DNA of 64,000 nt from Acuticoccus sp039034015 (GTDB taxonomy: Bacteria; Pseudomonadota; Alphaproteobacteria; Rhizobiales; Amorphaceae): positions 124,001 to 188,000 of the forward strand of contig JBCCBM010000003.1 in assembly GCA_039034015.1 (NCBI GenBank), read 5' to 3'. The position numbers and the translations under genes were made by a program. Under the pieces are notes generated by a model, which saw only the letters and a list, made by a program, of their open reading frames with translations, ran no database searches and was not told the DNA's origin. Position 1 is the stretch's first letter. Each line of letters begins with the position of its first letter. This document shows, one piece after another, positions 50,528 to 58,374 of this stretch.

Positions 50528-51453
50528 CCGCGGCCGCCGCGGATCACAGGGCGGCGACTGGCATGGCGCTGATGTTTGGCGCGGCGATGCTCATGCCGTG
50601 CCTGGACGCGGGCGCAAAAATCCTCGGCCAGACGTTGTCGCCGGCCCAGGTGGCGCTCTTCCGCTTTGGCGTCCAAACCGTGCTTTTGGCGGCAATCTTG
50701 CGGGCCTTTGGCCGCCCGGTCTTGGTGCGCGCGCCGCGAACGCTCGCCCGGCTTGCCCTTGGCGGCGTCTTCATGACGGGCGCGACATTTGCCCTTTTCT
50801 GGGGCCTTCAATACCTGCCGCTCGCAAATGCGATTGTGCTTCTCTTCGTGGCGCCGCTCTTCTTGACGCTTTTCAGTGCGTGGTTTTTGGGCGAGCGGGT
50901 GGGGCCGCATCGCTACGGCGCGGTGGTGGTGGGCCTTTTGGGCGCGGTGATCGTGATCCGGCCCAATTTCTGGGCGTTTGGGCTTGCGGCCATCCTGCCG
51001 CTGATTGCGGCTGCGTCCTTTGCCGCGCTCATGTGCCTGTTGCGCCTCGTCCGGGGCGAGGTGGATGGCTTTCGCACACAGCTCACCACAGGCGCGTTTT
51101 CCGGGCTTTATGTGGGCGTCGCAGTCGCCATCGGGACGGTGTTTGGCGCCCCGCCGCTCACCTTCGTGGACCCGCCCGCCGCGCTCTGGCCGCTCATCCT
51201 CCTGGTGGGCACGGTGGGCATCATCGGCCAGGCGATGATGACCTTTGCCGCCCGCTTTGCCGAAACGAGCCTCATTGCGCCCTTCCAATATTTTGAGATT
51301 TTTTCCGCAACGCTCCTCGGCATCGTCCTGTTTAACGAATTTCCGGACGAGATGACCCTTTTGGGCGGCGGCGTCATCCTGACCGCCGGGCTTTACACCA
51401 TCCACCGGGAGCGGGTGCGCCAACGCGCCCGCCGCGCCGCGCCGCTCGGATAA
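50524..51453 (+). CDS. DMT-family (EamA) transporter
   Basis: A 309-residue membrane protein with ten predicted helices in two EamA repeats. Features include ALMFGAAMLMPCLDAGAKIL in the first helix, GLQYLPLANAIVLLFVAPLF, FLGERVGPHRYGAVVVGLLG, and in the second half FAARFAETSLIAPFQYFEIF and FNEFPDEMTLLGGGVILTAG. It would export or import a small metabolite. GTG start overlaps the stop of the split large-subunit N-half (GTGA), so it is translated from the same mRNA. Complete, not a remnant. A link to the substrate or product of the hydroxylase is plausible. Confidence 0.9.
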   Translation: MTAAAADHRAATGMALMFGAAMLMPCLDAGAKILGQTLSPAQVALFRFGVQTVLLAAILRAFGRPVLVRAPRTLARLALGGVFMTGATFALFWGLQYLPLANAIVLLFVAPLFLTLFSAWFLGERVGPHRYGAVVVGLLGAVIVIRPNFWAFGLAAILPLIAAASFAALMCLLRLVRGEVDGFRTQLTTGAFSGLYVGVAVAIGTVFGAPPLTFVDPPAALWPLILLVGTVGIIGQAMMTFAARFAETSLIAPFQYFEIFSATLLGIVLFNEFPDEMTLLGGGVILTAGLYTIHRERVRQRARRAAPLG

Positions 51454-51464
51454 GACGGAGCGGA

Positions 51465-51492
51465 TTGCGCGCGCGCGCCGGGCCGCTACTCT
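51465..51492 (+). promoter_or_regulatory. possible promoter for the CoxL-like C-half
   Basis: TTGCGC (51465-51470) and TACTCT (51487-51492) are 16 bases apart in the 54-base gap before the C-half gene, with GGCGGAG as ribosome site ahead of ATG 51508. Weak consensus; the gene may also be read from the upstream operon promoter. Confidence 0.3.
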
Positions 51493-51507
51493 AGGCGTGA
51501 GGCGGAG

Positions 51508-52545
51508 ATGGCACACATGGCGATCCACAAGGGGCGGGGCTTTGCCGCCATCAACTACCCCATCGGCATGAACCTTGGCGGGGACCCGAGCCAAGCGCTC
51601 GTCCACTCCAACCCGGATGGAAAATTCATGGTGGCGCTCTCCTCCATCGACTTGGGGCAGGGCATGAAGTCGGTCACCCGGCAGATCGCCGCCGAGACTC
51701 TGGGCGTCCCCGTGGAGGATGTTTACGTCGACACCGCCGACAGCGACACAGGGCCCCACTGCATGGGCTCGTTCGCCTCCCGCGGGACCCACCGTGTGGG
51801 CAACGCCGTCATCGCCGCGGCCAAGGAAGCGCGCGCCGTCATGCTGGAGGCCGCGGCCGAAGAGCTTGAGGTGAACGCGGCCGACCTTGTGACCGACGGC
51901 AAAGGCAACATTCACGTGCGCGGCGCCCCCTCCCGCGCCATCACCACCCAGGCTGCCAGCGCCGCTGCCCAGTTCAAGCAGGGCAAAACCGTCTCCGGCC
52001 GCGGCATTTTTCTGATCCCCCTCTCGGACGTGGACCCTGACACGGGCGAGATGACGCCAGTCTCCTGCTACGCCCACGCCGCGCTCATTGTGGATGTTGA
52101 GGTGGATGATGAGACGGGCGAGGTCACCGTCACCGAGATGAACTCGGCCTATGAGGTGGGCCGCGCGCTGAACCCAAAGTTGGTGGAGCAGCAGCTCACC
52201 GGCGGCGCCTGGATGGGCATGAGCCACGCCCTTTATGAGACCACCGAGCCCTACTACCCCGACCGGCGCGAGGGCCCGGAAGATTTTAACACCTACCTCA
52301 TGCCCGGCCCCGGCGACATTGCCCCCCACAACATCGCCATTCTGGAGCGCCCGGCCCCGGACGGCCCCTTCGGCGGCAAGGGCCCTGGCGAAATGTGCGC
52401 CAACCCTGTGCTCCCCGCCGTGGCGAACGCGGTATTCAACGCGGTCGGCGTGCGGGTGTGCGAGCTTCCGATCACCCCCGAAAAGGTGCTGCGCGGCCTG
52501 CGCGACAATGGCGGCCCCCGGCCCGGCCGGCCGCTGGGTGGGTGA
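51508..52545 (+). CDS. molybdenum hydroxylase large subunit, C-terminal half (split CoxL-like)
   Basis: A 345-residue protein equal to the second molybdopterin-binding domain of CoxL/XdhB-type subunits. It starts within a region normally internal to the large subunit (KGRGFAAINYPIGMNLGGDP), then SSIDLGQGMKSVTRQIAAET with Gln51 in the usual cofactor-contact position, TADSDTGPHCMGSFASRGTH, TEMNSAYEVGRALNPKLVEQ, and near the end GPFGGKGPGEMCANPVLPA, where Glu295 matches the catalytic base of the family. It has its own ribosome site. It must pair with the 48863 product to form an active site. The final residues are Gly/Pro-rich. Confidence 0.87.
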   Translation: MAHMAIHKGRGFAAINYPIGMNLGGDPSQALVHSNPDGKFMVALSSIDLGQGMKSVTRQIAAETLGVPVEDVYVDTADSDTGPHCMGSFASRGTHRVGNAVIAAAKEARAVMLEAAAEELEVNAADLVTDGKGNIHVRGAPSRAITTQAASAAAQFKQGKTVSGRGIFLIPLSDVDPDTGEMTPVSCYAHAALIVDVEVDDETGEVTVTEMNSAYEVGRALNPKLVEQQLTGGAWMGMSHALYETTEPYYPDRREGPEDFNTYLMPGPGDIAPHNIAILERPAPDGPFGGKGPGEMCANPVLPAVANAVFNAVGVRVCELPITPEKVLRGLRDNGGPRPGRPLGG

Positions 52546-52627
52546 GCGGCGCAATGGCGTGATGCGCGTCACGGCATTTGCAAAAAGGCACCCCACCTTC
52601 GGGCCGTAACCGACCTGAGTGTGACCC

Positions 52628-52747
52628 ATGACACGACGCACCCTCACCGCAATTGCGCTCTTGATCGTCATGTTCGCGATGGCCGGCACGACCGAGCCGG
52701 CGCCTATTCTTGCCAGTCAGACGGGGAGTGATGTGCGGCCGCTGTAA
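52628..52747 (+). CDS. 39-residue putative secreted peptide
   Basis: A short frame in the 211-base gap between the CoxL-like C-half and moxR. Product starts MTRRTLTAIALLIVMFAMAG, a basic N-terminus and a 15-residue hydrophobic core with a possible signal peptidase site, and ends SQTGSDVRPL. Only a weak ribosome site (GAGTG) precedes it. It could be a genuine small envelope peptide or a chance frame. Confidence 0.35.
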   Translation: MTRRTLTAIALLIVMFAMAGTTEPAPILASQTGSDVRPL

Positions 52748-52786
52748 TGGCGTAAGGTGACCGCGTCACTGCCAGAAGGCACGAGA

Positions 52787-53668
52787 ATGCCCGTCCGCCC
52801 CACCATCGCCGGCCTCAGTAACCCCGCCGACTTGGCGAACGCCCTTCGCGATGCGCAATATCTGGCGGGCGAGGCGGTGGCAACCGCCGGCTACTTAGCG
52901 CTCGCGCTCGGAAAGCCGCTGCTCTTGGAAGGGGCGCCGGGCGTTGGCAAGACCGAGGCCGCCAAGGCGGTGGCGTCCATCTTGGGCCGGCAACTGGTGC
53001 GGTTGCAGTGCTATGAGGGGATCGATGCCTCGGGCGCGCTTTATGAGTGGAACTTTGCGCGCCAAATGCTCGCCATTCGCCAGGCGGGCGAGGACTACGT
53101 CAATATCTATGGCGATGCGTTTTTGGTCGCGCGACCGATGTTAACCGCGCTCCAAGAGGCGCGGGATACGGTGCTCTTGATTGACGAGATCGACAGGGCA
53201 GACCACGAATTCGAAGCGTTCCTGCTCGAATTCTTGTCCGATTTCTCGATCTCCATTCCCGAGCGGGGGACGGTGCGGGCGGAGGAGCCGCCGGTCGTGA
53301 TCCTCACCTCCAACCGCACGCGCGAATTGCACGAGGCGCTCCGACGCCGCTGCGTCTACCACTTTATTGGCTACCCCGATCCGGCGCTGGAGGCCGAAAT
53401 TGTCGTGATGCGCGCCTCCACCGTGGTGCGCGACACGGCCGACAAGGTCGTGCGGGCGGTGAACGCTTTGCGCGCCGAACCACTGGCCAAGGCCCCCGGC
53501 GTTGCCGAAACGGTGGAGTGGGCGGAGGCGGCAACGCTTCTGAACGGGCAAGGCGCGCCGTGGCCGGTTGCGTTTCGCAGGGCCATTGGCGTTGCGCTCA
53601 AGGATTCGGACGATCTTGCCTTCCTTGACCCGCGGCTTGATGCCCTCATTGCGGATGCGGTCGGGTGA
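52787..53668 (+). CDS. MoxR-family AAA+ ATPase (CoxD-like)
   Basis: A 293-residue AAA+ ATPase. Walker A is LLLEGAPGVGKTEAAKAVAS, Walker B TVLLIDEIDRADHEFEAFLL, sensor 1 VVILTSNRTRELHEALRRRC with the Arg finger region. CoxD-type MoxR proteins, with a VWA partner, mature the molybdenum-copper centre of CO dehydrogenase by sulfuration steps. ATG at 52787 chosen over GTG at 52757 because of AAGG about 9 bases upstream. It overlaps the VWA gene by 4 bases, the usual MoxR-VWA pair. Confidence 0.92.
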   Translation: MPVRPTIAGLSNPADLANALRDAQYLAGEAVATAGYLALALGKPLLLEGAPGVGKTEAAKAVASILGRQLVRLQCYEGIDASGALYEWNFARQMLAIRQAGEDYVNIYGDAFLVARPMLTALQEARDTVLLIDEIDRADHEFEAFLLEFLSDFSISIPERGTVRAEEPPVVILTSNRTRELHEALRRRCVYHFIGYPDPALEAEIVVMRASTVVRDTADKVVRAVNALRAEPLAKAPGVAETVEWAEAATLLNGQGAPWPVAFRRAIGVALKDSDDLAFLDPRLDALIADAVG

Positions 53669-54756
53669 GCCCGCACGACGCGGTGGCGGAGCGGCTGTTG
53701 TCATTCCCAGCGCTGTTGCGCGCCAACAAAATTGCGGTCGCGCCGGACCAGACGCAAAATTTTGTGGCGGCGGTCGGCCTATTGGGCCCCCGGGCGCTGA
53801 GTGACATTCACGCCGCGGGCCGCGCAACGCTTGCGCCAAAACCCGAAGAATTTGAGGCTTACGACGCCCTCTTCCGCGCACACTTTTTGGGCCAAAGCCT
53901 GTCGGCGCCCGCCTCCACGGTGGACGATGAGCGCGCCTTTGATGCCGATGGCGGGGCCGACGACACCTTCCCGCCCGAGGAGATGAACGAGGCGGGGGGC
54001 GAGGCGACGGCGTCAGAACTTTTGGCGGGGCGCACGTTTGGGGCGATGGATGCGGCGAACGCGCTCACCGCATTGCGCCGGGGGGCGGCGGGGCTCCCCC
54101 ACACAAGGGCGCGGCGGCTGAAGCGCGCGGCCGATGGCGTGCGGCCCGATCTTTCCGGCGTCATGAAGGCCGTGGTGCGCCACGATGGGGAGATCATCAC
54201 CCTGCCGCGGCTCGCAAGGCGCCTGGTGCAGCGACGGATTGTGCTGTTGATCGACGTGTCAGGCTCCATGAAGGCCGACACCGACCGGCATTTGCGCCTT
54301 GCCCACACGCTGGTTCACACCGCAAGCCGGTGCGAGGTGTTCACCATCGGAACGCGGCTCACCCGCATCACCCGGGCGCTGCGCCACCGGCACGCTTTTG
54401 TGGCGCTCGATCGGGCCGCTGCCGCCGTTGCCGACTGGGACGGGGGGACGCGGCTTGGCGATGCGCTCACCGCCTTCCTCGCCGTGCCGCGGTTTGCGGG
54501 GTTTTCCCGCTCGGCGCTGGCGGTGATCGTCTCGGACGGGCTGGAGCGCGGCGCGCCGGACGCGCTGATTGAAAGCGTTGATCGGCTGACGCGGCTCGCG
54601 CACCGGGTGATGTGGCTTTCGCCCCTTGCGGCGGACGCGGGGTACCAGCCGCAAACGGAGGCGATGGCGGCGATCGCCCAGCGGGTGGACCGGGTGGGGA
54701 GTGCGGGCTCCACCGCCGCCATCGTTCGTGAATTTTTGGGGGCGGCCCGGCTATGA
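53665..54756 (+). CDS. VWA-domain protein (CoxE-like)
   Basis: A 363-residue CoxE-family protein. The N-terminal helical half (AVAERLLSFPALLRANKIAV) leads to a von Willebrand A domain with the MIDAS motif LLIDVSGSMKADT near residues 193-205 and a later Asp in VIVSDGLERG. It is the cofactor-maturation partner of the MoxR ATPase. GTG start within the moxR stop (GTGA), and its own stop overlaps the amidohydrolase ATG by 4 bases. Together these genes mark the locus as CoxDE-dependent. Confidence 0.92.
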   Translation: MSPHDAVAERLLSFPALLRANKIAVAPDQTQNFVAAVGLLGPRALSDIHAAGRATLAPKPEEFEAYDALFRAHFLGQSLSAPASTVDDERAFDADGGADDTFPPEEMNEAGGEATASELLAGRTFGAMDAANALTALRRGAAGLPHTRARRLKRAADGVRPDLSGVMKAVVRHDGEIITLPRLARRLVQRRIVLLIDVSGSMKADTDRHLRLAHTLVHTASRCEVFTIGTRLTRITRALRHRHAFVALDRAAAAVADWDGGTRLGDALTAFLAVPRFAGFSRSALAVIVSDGLERGAPDALIESVDRLTRLAHRVMWLSPLAADAGYQPQTEAMAAIAQRVDRVGSAGSTAAIVREFLGAARL

Positions 54757-55628
54757 TCATCGACGCACACCACCACATCTGGCGCCGGGCGGACCTTCCG
54801 TGGCTCCTCGGCCCGACCCAGCCACGCATTTTTGGCAACTATGACGCCATCAAGCGCGACTATCCGATCGAGGAATTTCTGGCCGACGCTGCTCCCTGCG
54901 GCGTCACCCACTCAGTCTATGTGCAGGCCAACTGGGCGGCGAACTGGTTTTTGGATGAGGCGCGCTTTGTGGCCCAAGCGGCCGAGCGCACCGGCGCTCC
55001 GCATGCCACAGTCGCCTTTTGCAACATGTTTCAAGACGATGCGCGGCGAGACCTTGATGCCCTGTCGCGCATCCCCCTCGTGCGCGGTGTGCGCCACCAG
55101 ATGCACCACCACCACAACCCGCTTTACCGCTTTGCGCCCACGGCGGACGCGGTGGCGCGCCCCGCGGTGGCGCGCAACGTCGCGGCCCTTGCCGACTATG
55201 GGTTCGTCTTCGAACTCCAGGTGTTTGCACCGCAAATTGAGGCCGCGCTCACCCTTGTGGAGGCCTGCCCCGGCACAACCTTCGTCCTCCAACACGCGCT
55301 GATGCTGGAGGACCTGTCGGATGAGGGGCGGGCGGCCTGGCGCACCGCGCTTGGCCGGCTCGCCGCCCACGAGAACGTTGTCTGCAAGCTTTCCGGTCTT
55401 GGCACATTTTTGCGCGCCAACGATGCGGCGCACATTGCCTTTGTGGCGGAGGCCGCCCTCGGCGCATTTGGAGCGGAGCGGTGCCTTTTTGGCTCAAACT
55501 TTCCCATCGAGAAGCTTTGGACGGACTATGGCGCACTGTTTGGCGCCATAGAGGCCGCGGTGGGCGAGGCGCGGCACGCTGTGTTTTGTGAGACCGCCGC
55601 ACGGGTTTACGCCATCCCCACCGGCTGA
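54753..55628 (+). CDS. amidohydrolase-family metal-dependent hydrolase
   Basis: A 291-residue TIM-barrel amidohydrolase of the 2-pyrone-4,6-dicarboxylate lactonase branch. It opens IIDAHHHIWRRADLPWLLGP, with the HxH metal-binding pair, then NWAANWFLDEARFVAQAAER, RGVRHQMHHHH and LFGSNFPIEKLWTDYGALFG near the end. It probably opens a lactone or hydrolyses an amide. Translationally coupled to the VWA gene, so it may act on the product of the hydroxylase. A second member of the family is at 61642. Confidence 0.9.
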   Translation: MIIDAHHHIWRRADLPWLLGPTQPRIFGNYDAIKRDYPIEEFLADAAPCGVTHSVYVQANWAANWFLDEARFVAQAAERTGAPHATVAFCNMFQDDARRDLDALSRIPLVRGVRHQMHHHHNPLYRFAPTADAVARPAVARNVAALADYGFVFELQVFAPQIEAALTLVEACPGTTFVLQHALMLEDLSDEGRAAWRTALGRLAAHENVVCKLSGLGTFLRANDAAHIAFVAEAALGAFGAERCLFGSNFPIEKLWTDYGALFGAIEAAVGEARHAVFCETAARVYAIPTG

Positions 55629-55640
55629 CGGCGCGGCGGC

Positions 55641-56711
55641 TTACGCGCCCGTCAAAAACGCGCGCGCGGTGGCGAAGAGCGATGCGTCTGCGCCGTGGGG
55701 CGCGGTGAGCATCAGGCTTGTGCCGGAGAGCGGCAAAACCAGCGCGGGAAGGCCCGCCACGTTGGCCGCGAGGGTGAGGCGGATGTTGGCGTTGGTGATG
55801 GGCACCGCTTCGCCGGCGAGACATGCGGTGGTGGCGTAGCGGTCCGCCGGCGGGATCGGCAGGGTCGGGCTTGCGATCACGCGGCCGGCGTTGCGCGCGC
55901 GAAGGGCAGCGCCGGCCGCGTGGACCGTTGCGCGGGCGGCGGCGAGCGTTTTGCTGTTCGGCAGGGCGGCGAACGCGCTGGCGATCACTGGGGGGGCGTC
56001 GGCGGGCGATTTTGCAAAGGATGCGCCGTGGACGGTGTGGGCCTCGCAAATGGCGATGGCGCTGTGGGCGGGGGCGAAGGTGTCATAGTCCGGCGAGGGT
56101 GGGGCGGGGGCGTTGATGCCAAACCCCGCGAAGGCGGCGCACACGCTGGGGGCGCACACGGCAAGGGCCGCACCGTCGTGGGTGAGGGGGAGGGGCGGTG
56201 TGTCCGCTGTCACGCCGAGGATCTTCGCGCCGGCCACAAGGTCGTCAAAGGTGGCGGCGAGGAGGCCAACCGTGTCGAAGGTGGGCGAGAAAGGGAGGAT
56301 GCCGTCCATGGGGACGCGGCCAGCGGTGGGTTTATAAGCAAAGAGATCGCAGTAGGCGGCGGGGATGCGGATGCTGCCACCCGAATCAGTGCCAAGGCCG
56401 AGCGTTGCGCGGCCCGCTGCCACCGCCGCCGCGCTCCCCCCGCTTGACCCGCCGACCGCGCGGGCGGGGTGTTTTGGGTTCGCGACCTGCGGCGTCATGG
56501 TGCCAAAGCCCGCCGCATCGGTGACCGTGACGCCGGCGACGCCAAACCCTGCCCCGCGGAAGGTGGCGACCACGGGCGCGTCGGCTTCCGCGACGTTGCG
56601 CGCGCGCCAGGGGAGGCCTGCGGTTTGCGGGAGGCCTTTCACCGCGATCATGTCTTTGACGGCAATGCTGGGGCCGGTTGCCGCCAGCGTTGCCACAAAA
56701 GGGTCGCTCAC
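55641..56711 (-). CDS. amidase signature enzyme
   Basis: A 356-residue amidase, shorter than the usual 450-500 because internal loops are reduced. The Lys-cis-Ser-Ser triad is complete: Lys in IAVKDMIAVKG, cis-Ser in GGSSGGSAAAVAAGRA and the nucleophile in GLGTDSGGSIRIPAAYC. It hydrolyses an amide bond, substrate unknown. Last gene of a five-gene minus-strand cluster; its start overlaps the enoyl-CoA hydratase stop by 4 bases. Convergent with the amidohydrolase, separated by 12 bases. Confidence 0.92.
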   Translation of the reverse strand: MSDPFVATLAATGPSIAVKDMIAVKGLPQTAGLPWRARNVAEADAPVVATFRGAGFGVAGVTVTDAAGFGTMTPQVANPKHPARAVGGSSGGSAAAVAAGRATLGLGTDSGGSIRIPAAYCDLFAYKPTAGRVPMDGILPFSPTFDTVGLLAATFDDLVAGAKILGVTADTPPLPLTHDGAALAVCAPSVCAAFAGFGINAPAPPSPDYDTFAPAHSAIAICEAHTVHGASFAKSPADAPPVIASAFAALPNSKTLAAARATVHAAGAALRARNAGRVIASPTLPIPPADRYATTACLAGEAVPITNANIRLTLAANVAGLPALVLPLSGTSLMLTAPHGADASLFATARAFLTGA

Positions 56712-57511
56712 TTGCCCATGAAGCGGGGCGGGCGCTTTTGGGAGAATGCGGCGCGGCCTTCGGCATAGTCGTCGGAGGCATCGGCAAGGTCGGCCATGCG
56801 CCAGGCCTCGTCCATCAGGGTGGGCTCGGTGCCATCGCGCACGGCCCGCAGCGCCACTTTGGCCGCCGCCATCGTGAGGGGCGCATTTTCGGCAAGGCGA
56901 GCGGTGAGGCGCTCGATGGCCTCATCGACCTCTTCGGCCACCTCGTGTACGGCGCCGCTGGCAAAGGCGCGCGCGGCGGGAAGGCGGCCCGCGGTGAGGA
57001 GGAGCCAGGCCGCCGTCGGCTCGCCAAAGGTGCGGGCAAGGCGTGCGACGCCGCGCGGATCGTAGCCCAGGCCAAGGCGCGCGGCGGGGACCATCACGAA
57101 GGCGTCGGCGGCGGCCACGCGAAGGTCGCAACAGGCGGCGAGCGCTGCGCCCGCGCCAACCACGGGGCCCTCCAGCTGGGCAACGGTGGGCTGGCGGATC
57201 GCCTCCACCGCAAGGCAGGTGCGCTCCAGCTGGTCGTCATAGGCGCGGGAGGCGTCGGACCCATCGCGCGCCTCGTCAAAGTCGGAAATGTCGGCGCCGG
57301 CGCAAAACGTGCCGTCCGCGCCGCGAAAGAGCACGGCGCGCACATCCGGATCGCCGTTGGCGTCGATGGCGAAGGCTTCCAGCTCGCGCCACATGCCAAG
57401 CGAGATGGCGTTGCGCCGCGCGGGGTTGATGAGGGTCGCAATCGCCACCTCGCCATCCACCTCCACGTCCACGTGGGGGGCGTAGCCGCCGTCGATGTCA
57501 AAATCGGTCAT
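56708..57511 (-). CDS. enoyl-CoA hydratase/isomerase family protein
   Basis: A 267-residue crotonase-fold protein. Family features include LFRGADGTFCAGADISDFDE (first oxyanion-hole strand), QLEGPVVGAGAALAACCDLR (second oxyanion hole, GAG) and a C-terminal FSQKRPPRFMGK tail. Crotonases hydrate or isomerise CoA thioesters; the two usual catalytic Glu positions are not both clear by eye, so the reaction is open. It overlaps the upstream NlpC/P60 gene and the downstream amidase gene by 4 bases each, so all are cotranscribed. Confidence 0.9.
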   Translation of the reverse strand: MTDFDIDGGYAPHVDVEVDGEVAIATLINPARRNAISLGMWRELEAFAIDANGDPDVRAVLFRGADGTFCAGADISDFDEARDGSDASRAYDDQLERTCLAVEAIRQPTVAQLEGPVVGAGAALAACCDLRVAAADAFVMVPAARLGLGYDPRGVARLARTFGEPTAAWLLLTAGRLPAARAFASGAVHEVAEEVDEAIERLTARLAENAPLTMAAAKVALRAVRDGTEPTLMDEAWRMADLADASDDYAEGRAAFSQKRPPRFMGK

Positions 57512-58374
57512 GAAAGAAATCTGCGAATGGCGGTGATGGGGAGGTTCTTTGCCGCCAGCCGATGGGCGGCGGTTTCGAGGGGCTCTGCCATGGTCATCAT
57601 GTGGTGGCCGTTGGCGTGGAGGAGGGTTTTTTCGTCCGTCATGATGCCGACGTGGCCCTTCCAGAAGACGAGGTCGCCGCGCGCAATGGCCTCGGGGGGG
57701 ACTGCCGTTCCAAGCGCTTCTTGCATGTCACTGTCGCGCGGGCAGGGGATGCCGGCCGCCCCGAACGCGAGTTGCACGAGGGCGGAGCAGTCGAGGCCGG
57801 CAACGCTCTTTCCGCCCCACAGATACGGCGCGCCGGTGAACCGCTCGGCAAGGGTGACCGGGTCGTCGGCGGCCTCAGCAACCGGCGCAAGGTGTTGATC
57901 CAGAACGAAGGTTTCATCGCTCAGCCGGTGGAAGGTGTCGCCGCCGGGGAGGGTTTCGACCACCGCGACCCGTGCACTGAGGGGGAGGGTGCCCATGAGC
58001 CTGGCGCGGATGGAGGGGCCGTCGAACACCAGCGCGGAGGGGACAGGGACGCGGTGGGTCGGCGGGAGGGTGCTGGGGGCGAAGGTGCCGGCGTCGATGT
58101 AGCCCACATAGCCGTCGTCGGCGCTTTGGGCCCAGGCGATGCCCCCCGCGATGTCGAAGATTGTCACCGGTTCGCCGCGCAAAAATTCGGTGACGCGGGC
58201 GGTGCCGTCCGGCTTGCCGAAGACGGGCACGAGCGGGGCGGTGATGGTGGCCGGCTCCCCATCGGCGTAGCGGGGGCGATCGACGGTGCCGCGCAGGGTC
58301 GCGGCGGCAAGGTCATCGCGGATGGGGTTGAGGCGCGGGTCGAGGGTCACGGCGCGGTGCGGGCGCACAGCCAT
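57508..58374 (-). CDS. NlpC/P60 cell-wall peptidase with SH3-like domains
   Basis: A 288-residue protein. Two SH3-like regions come first (about residues 30-140), then the NlpC/P60 domain with the catalytic Cys in SVAGLDCSALVQLAFGAAG and the His in WKGHVGIMTDEKTLLHANGH. It would cut peptidoglycan stem peptides, probably after L-Ala-D-Glu as in dipeptidyl-peptidase VI-like proteins; no signal peptide is seen, so recycling of wall peptides in the cytoplasm is a fair guess. ATG 58374 overlaps the end of the aminopeptidase gene by 28 bases. Confidence 0.88.
   Translation of the reverse strand: MAVRPHRAVTLDPRLNPIRDDLAAATLRGTVDRPRYADGEPATITAPLVPVFGKPDGTARVTEFLRGEPVTIFDIAGGIAWAQSADDGYVGYIDAGTFAPSTLPPTHRVPVPSALVFDGPSIRARLMGTLPLSARVAVVETLPGGDTFHRLSDETFVLDQHLAPVAEAADDPVTLAERFTGAPYLWGGKSVAGLDCSALVQLAFGAAGIPCPRDSDMQEALGTAVPPEAIARGDLVFWKGHVGIMTDEKTLLHANGHHMMTMAEPLETAAHRLAAKNLPITAIRRFLS

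Noticed and set aside
48863..52545. Simple frameshift explaining the split large subunit
   Set aside because: The halves are 981 bases apart with a full-length, well-formed transporter gene between them, so no single indel could join them.
50311..52689. 792-codon open frame on the minus strand
   Set aside because: Runs opposite the DMT transporter and the CoxL-like C-half; no recognisable domain.
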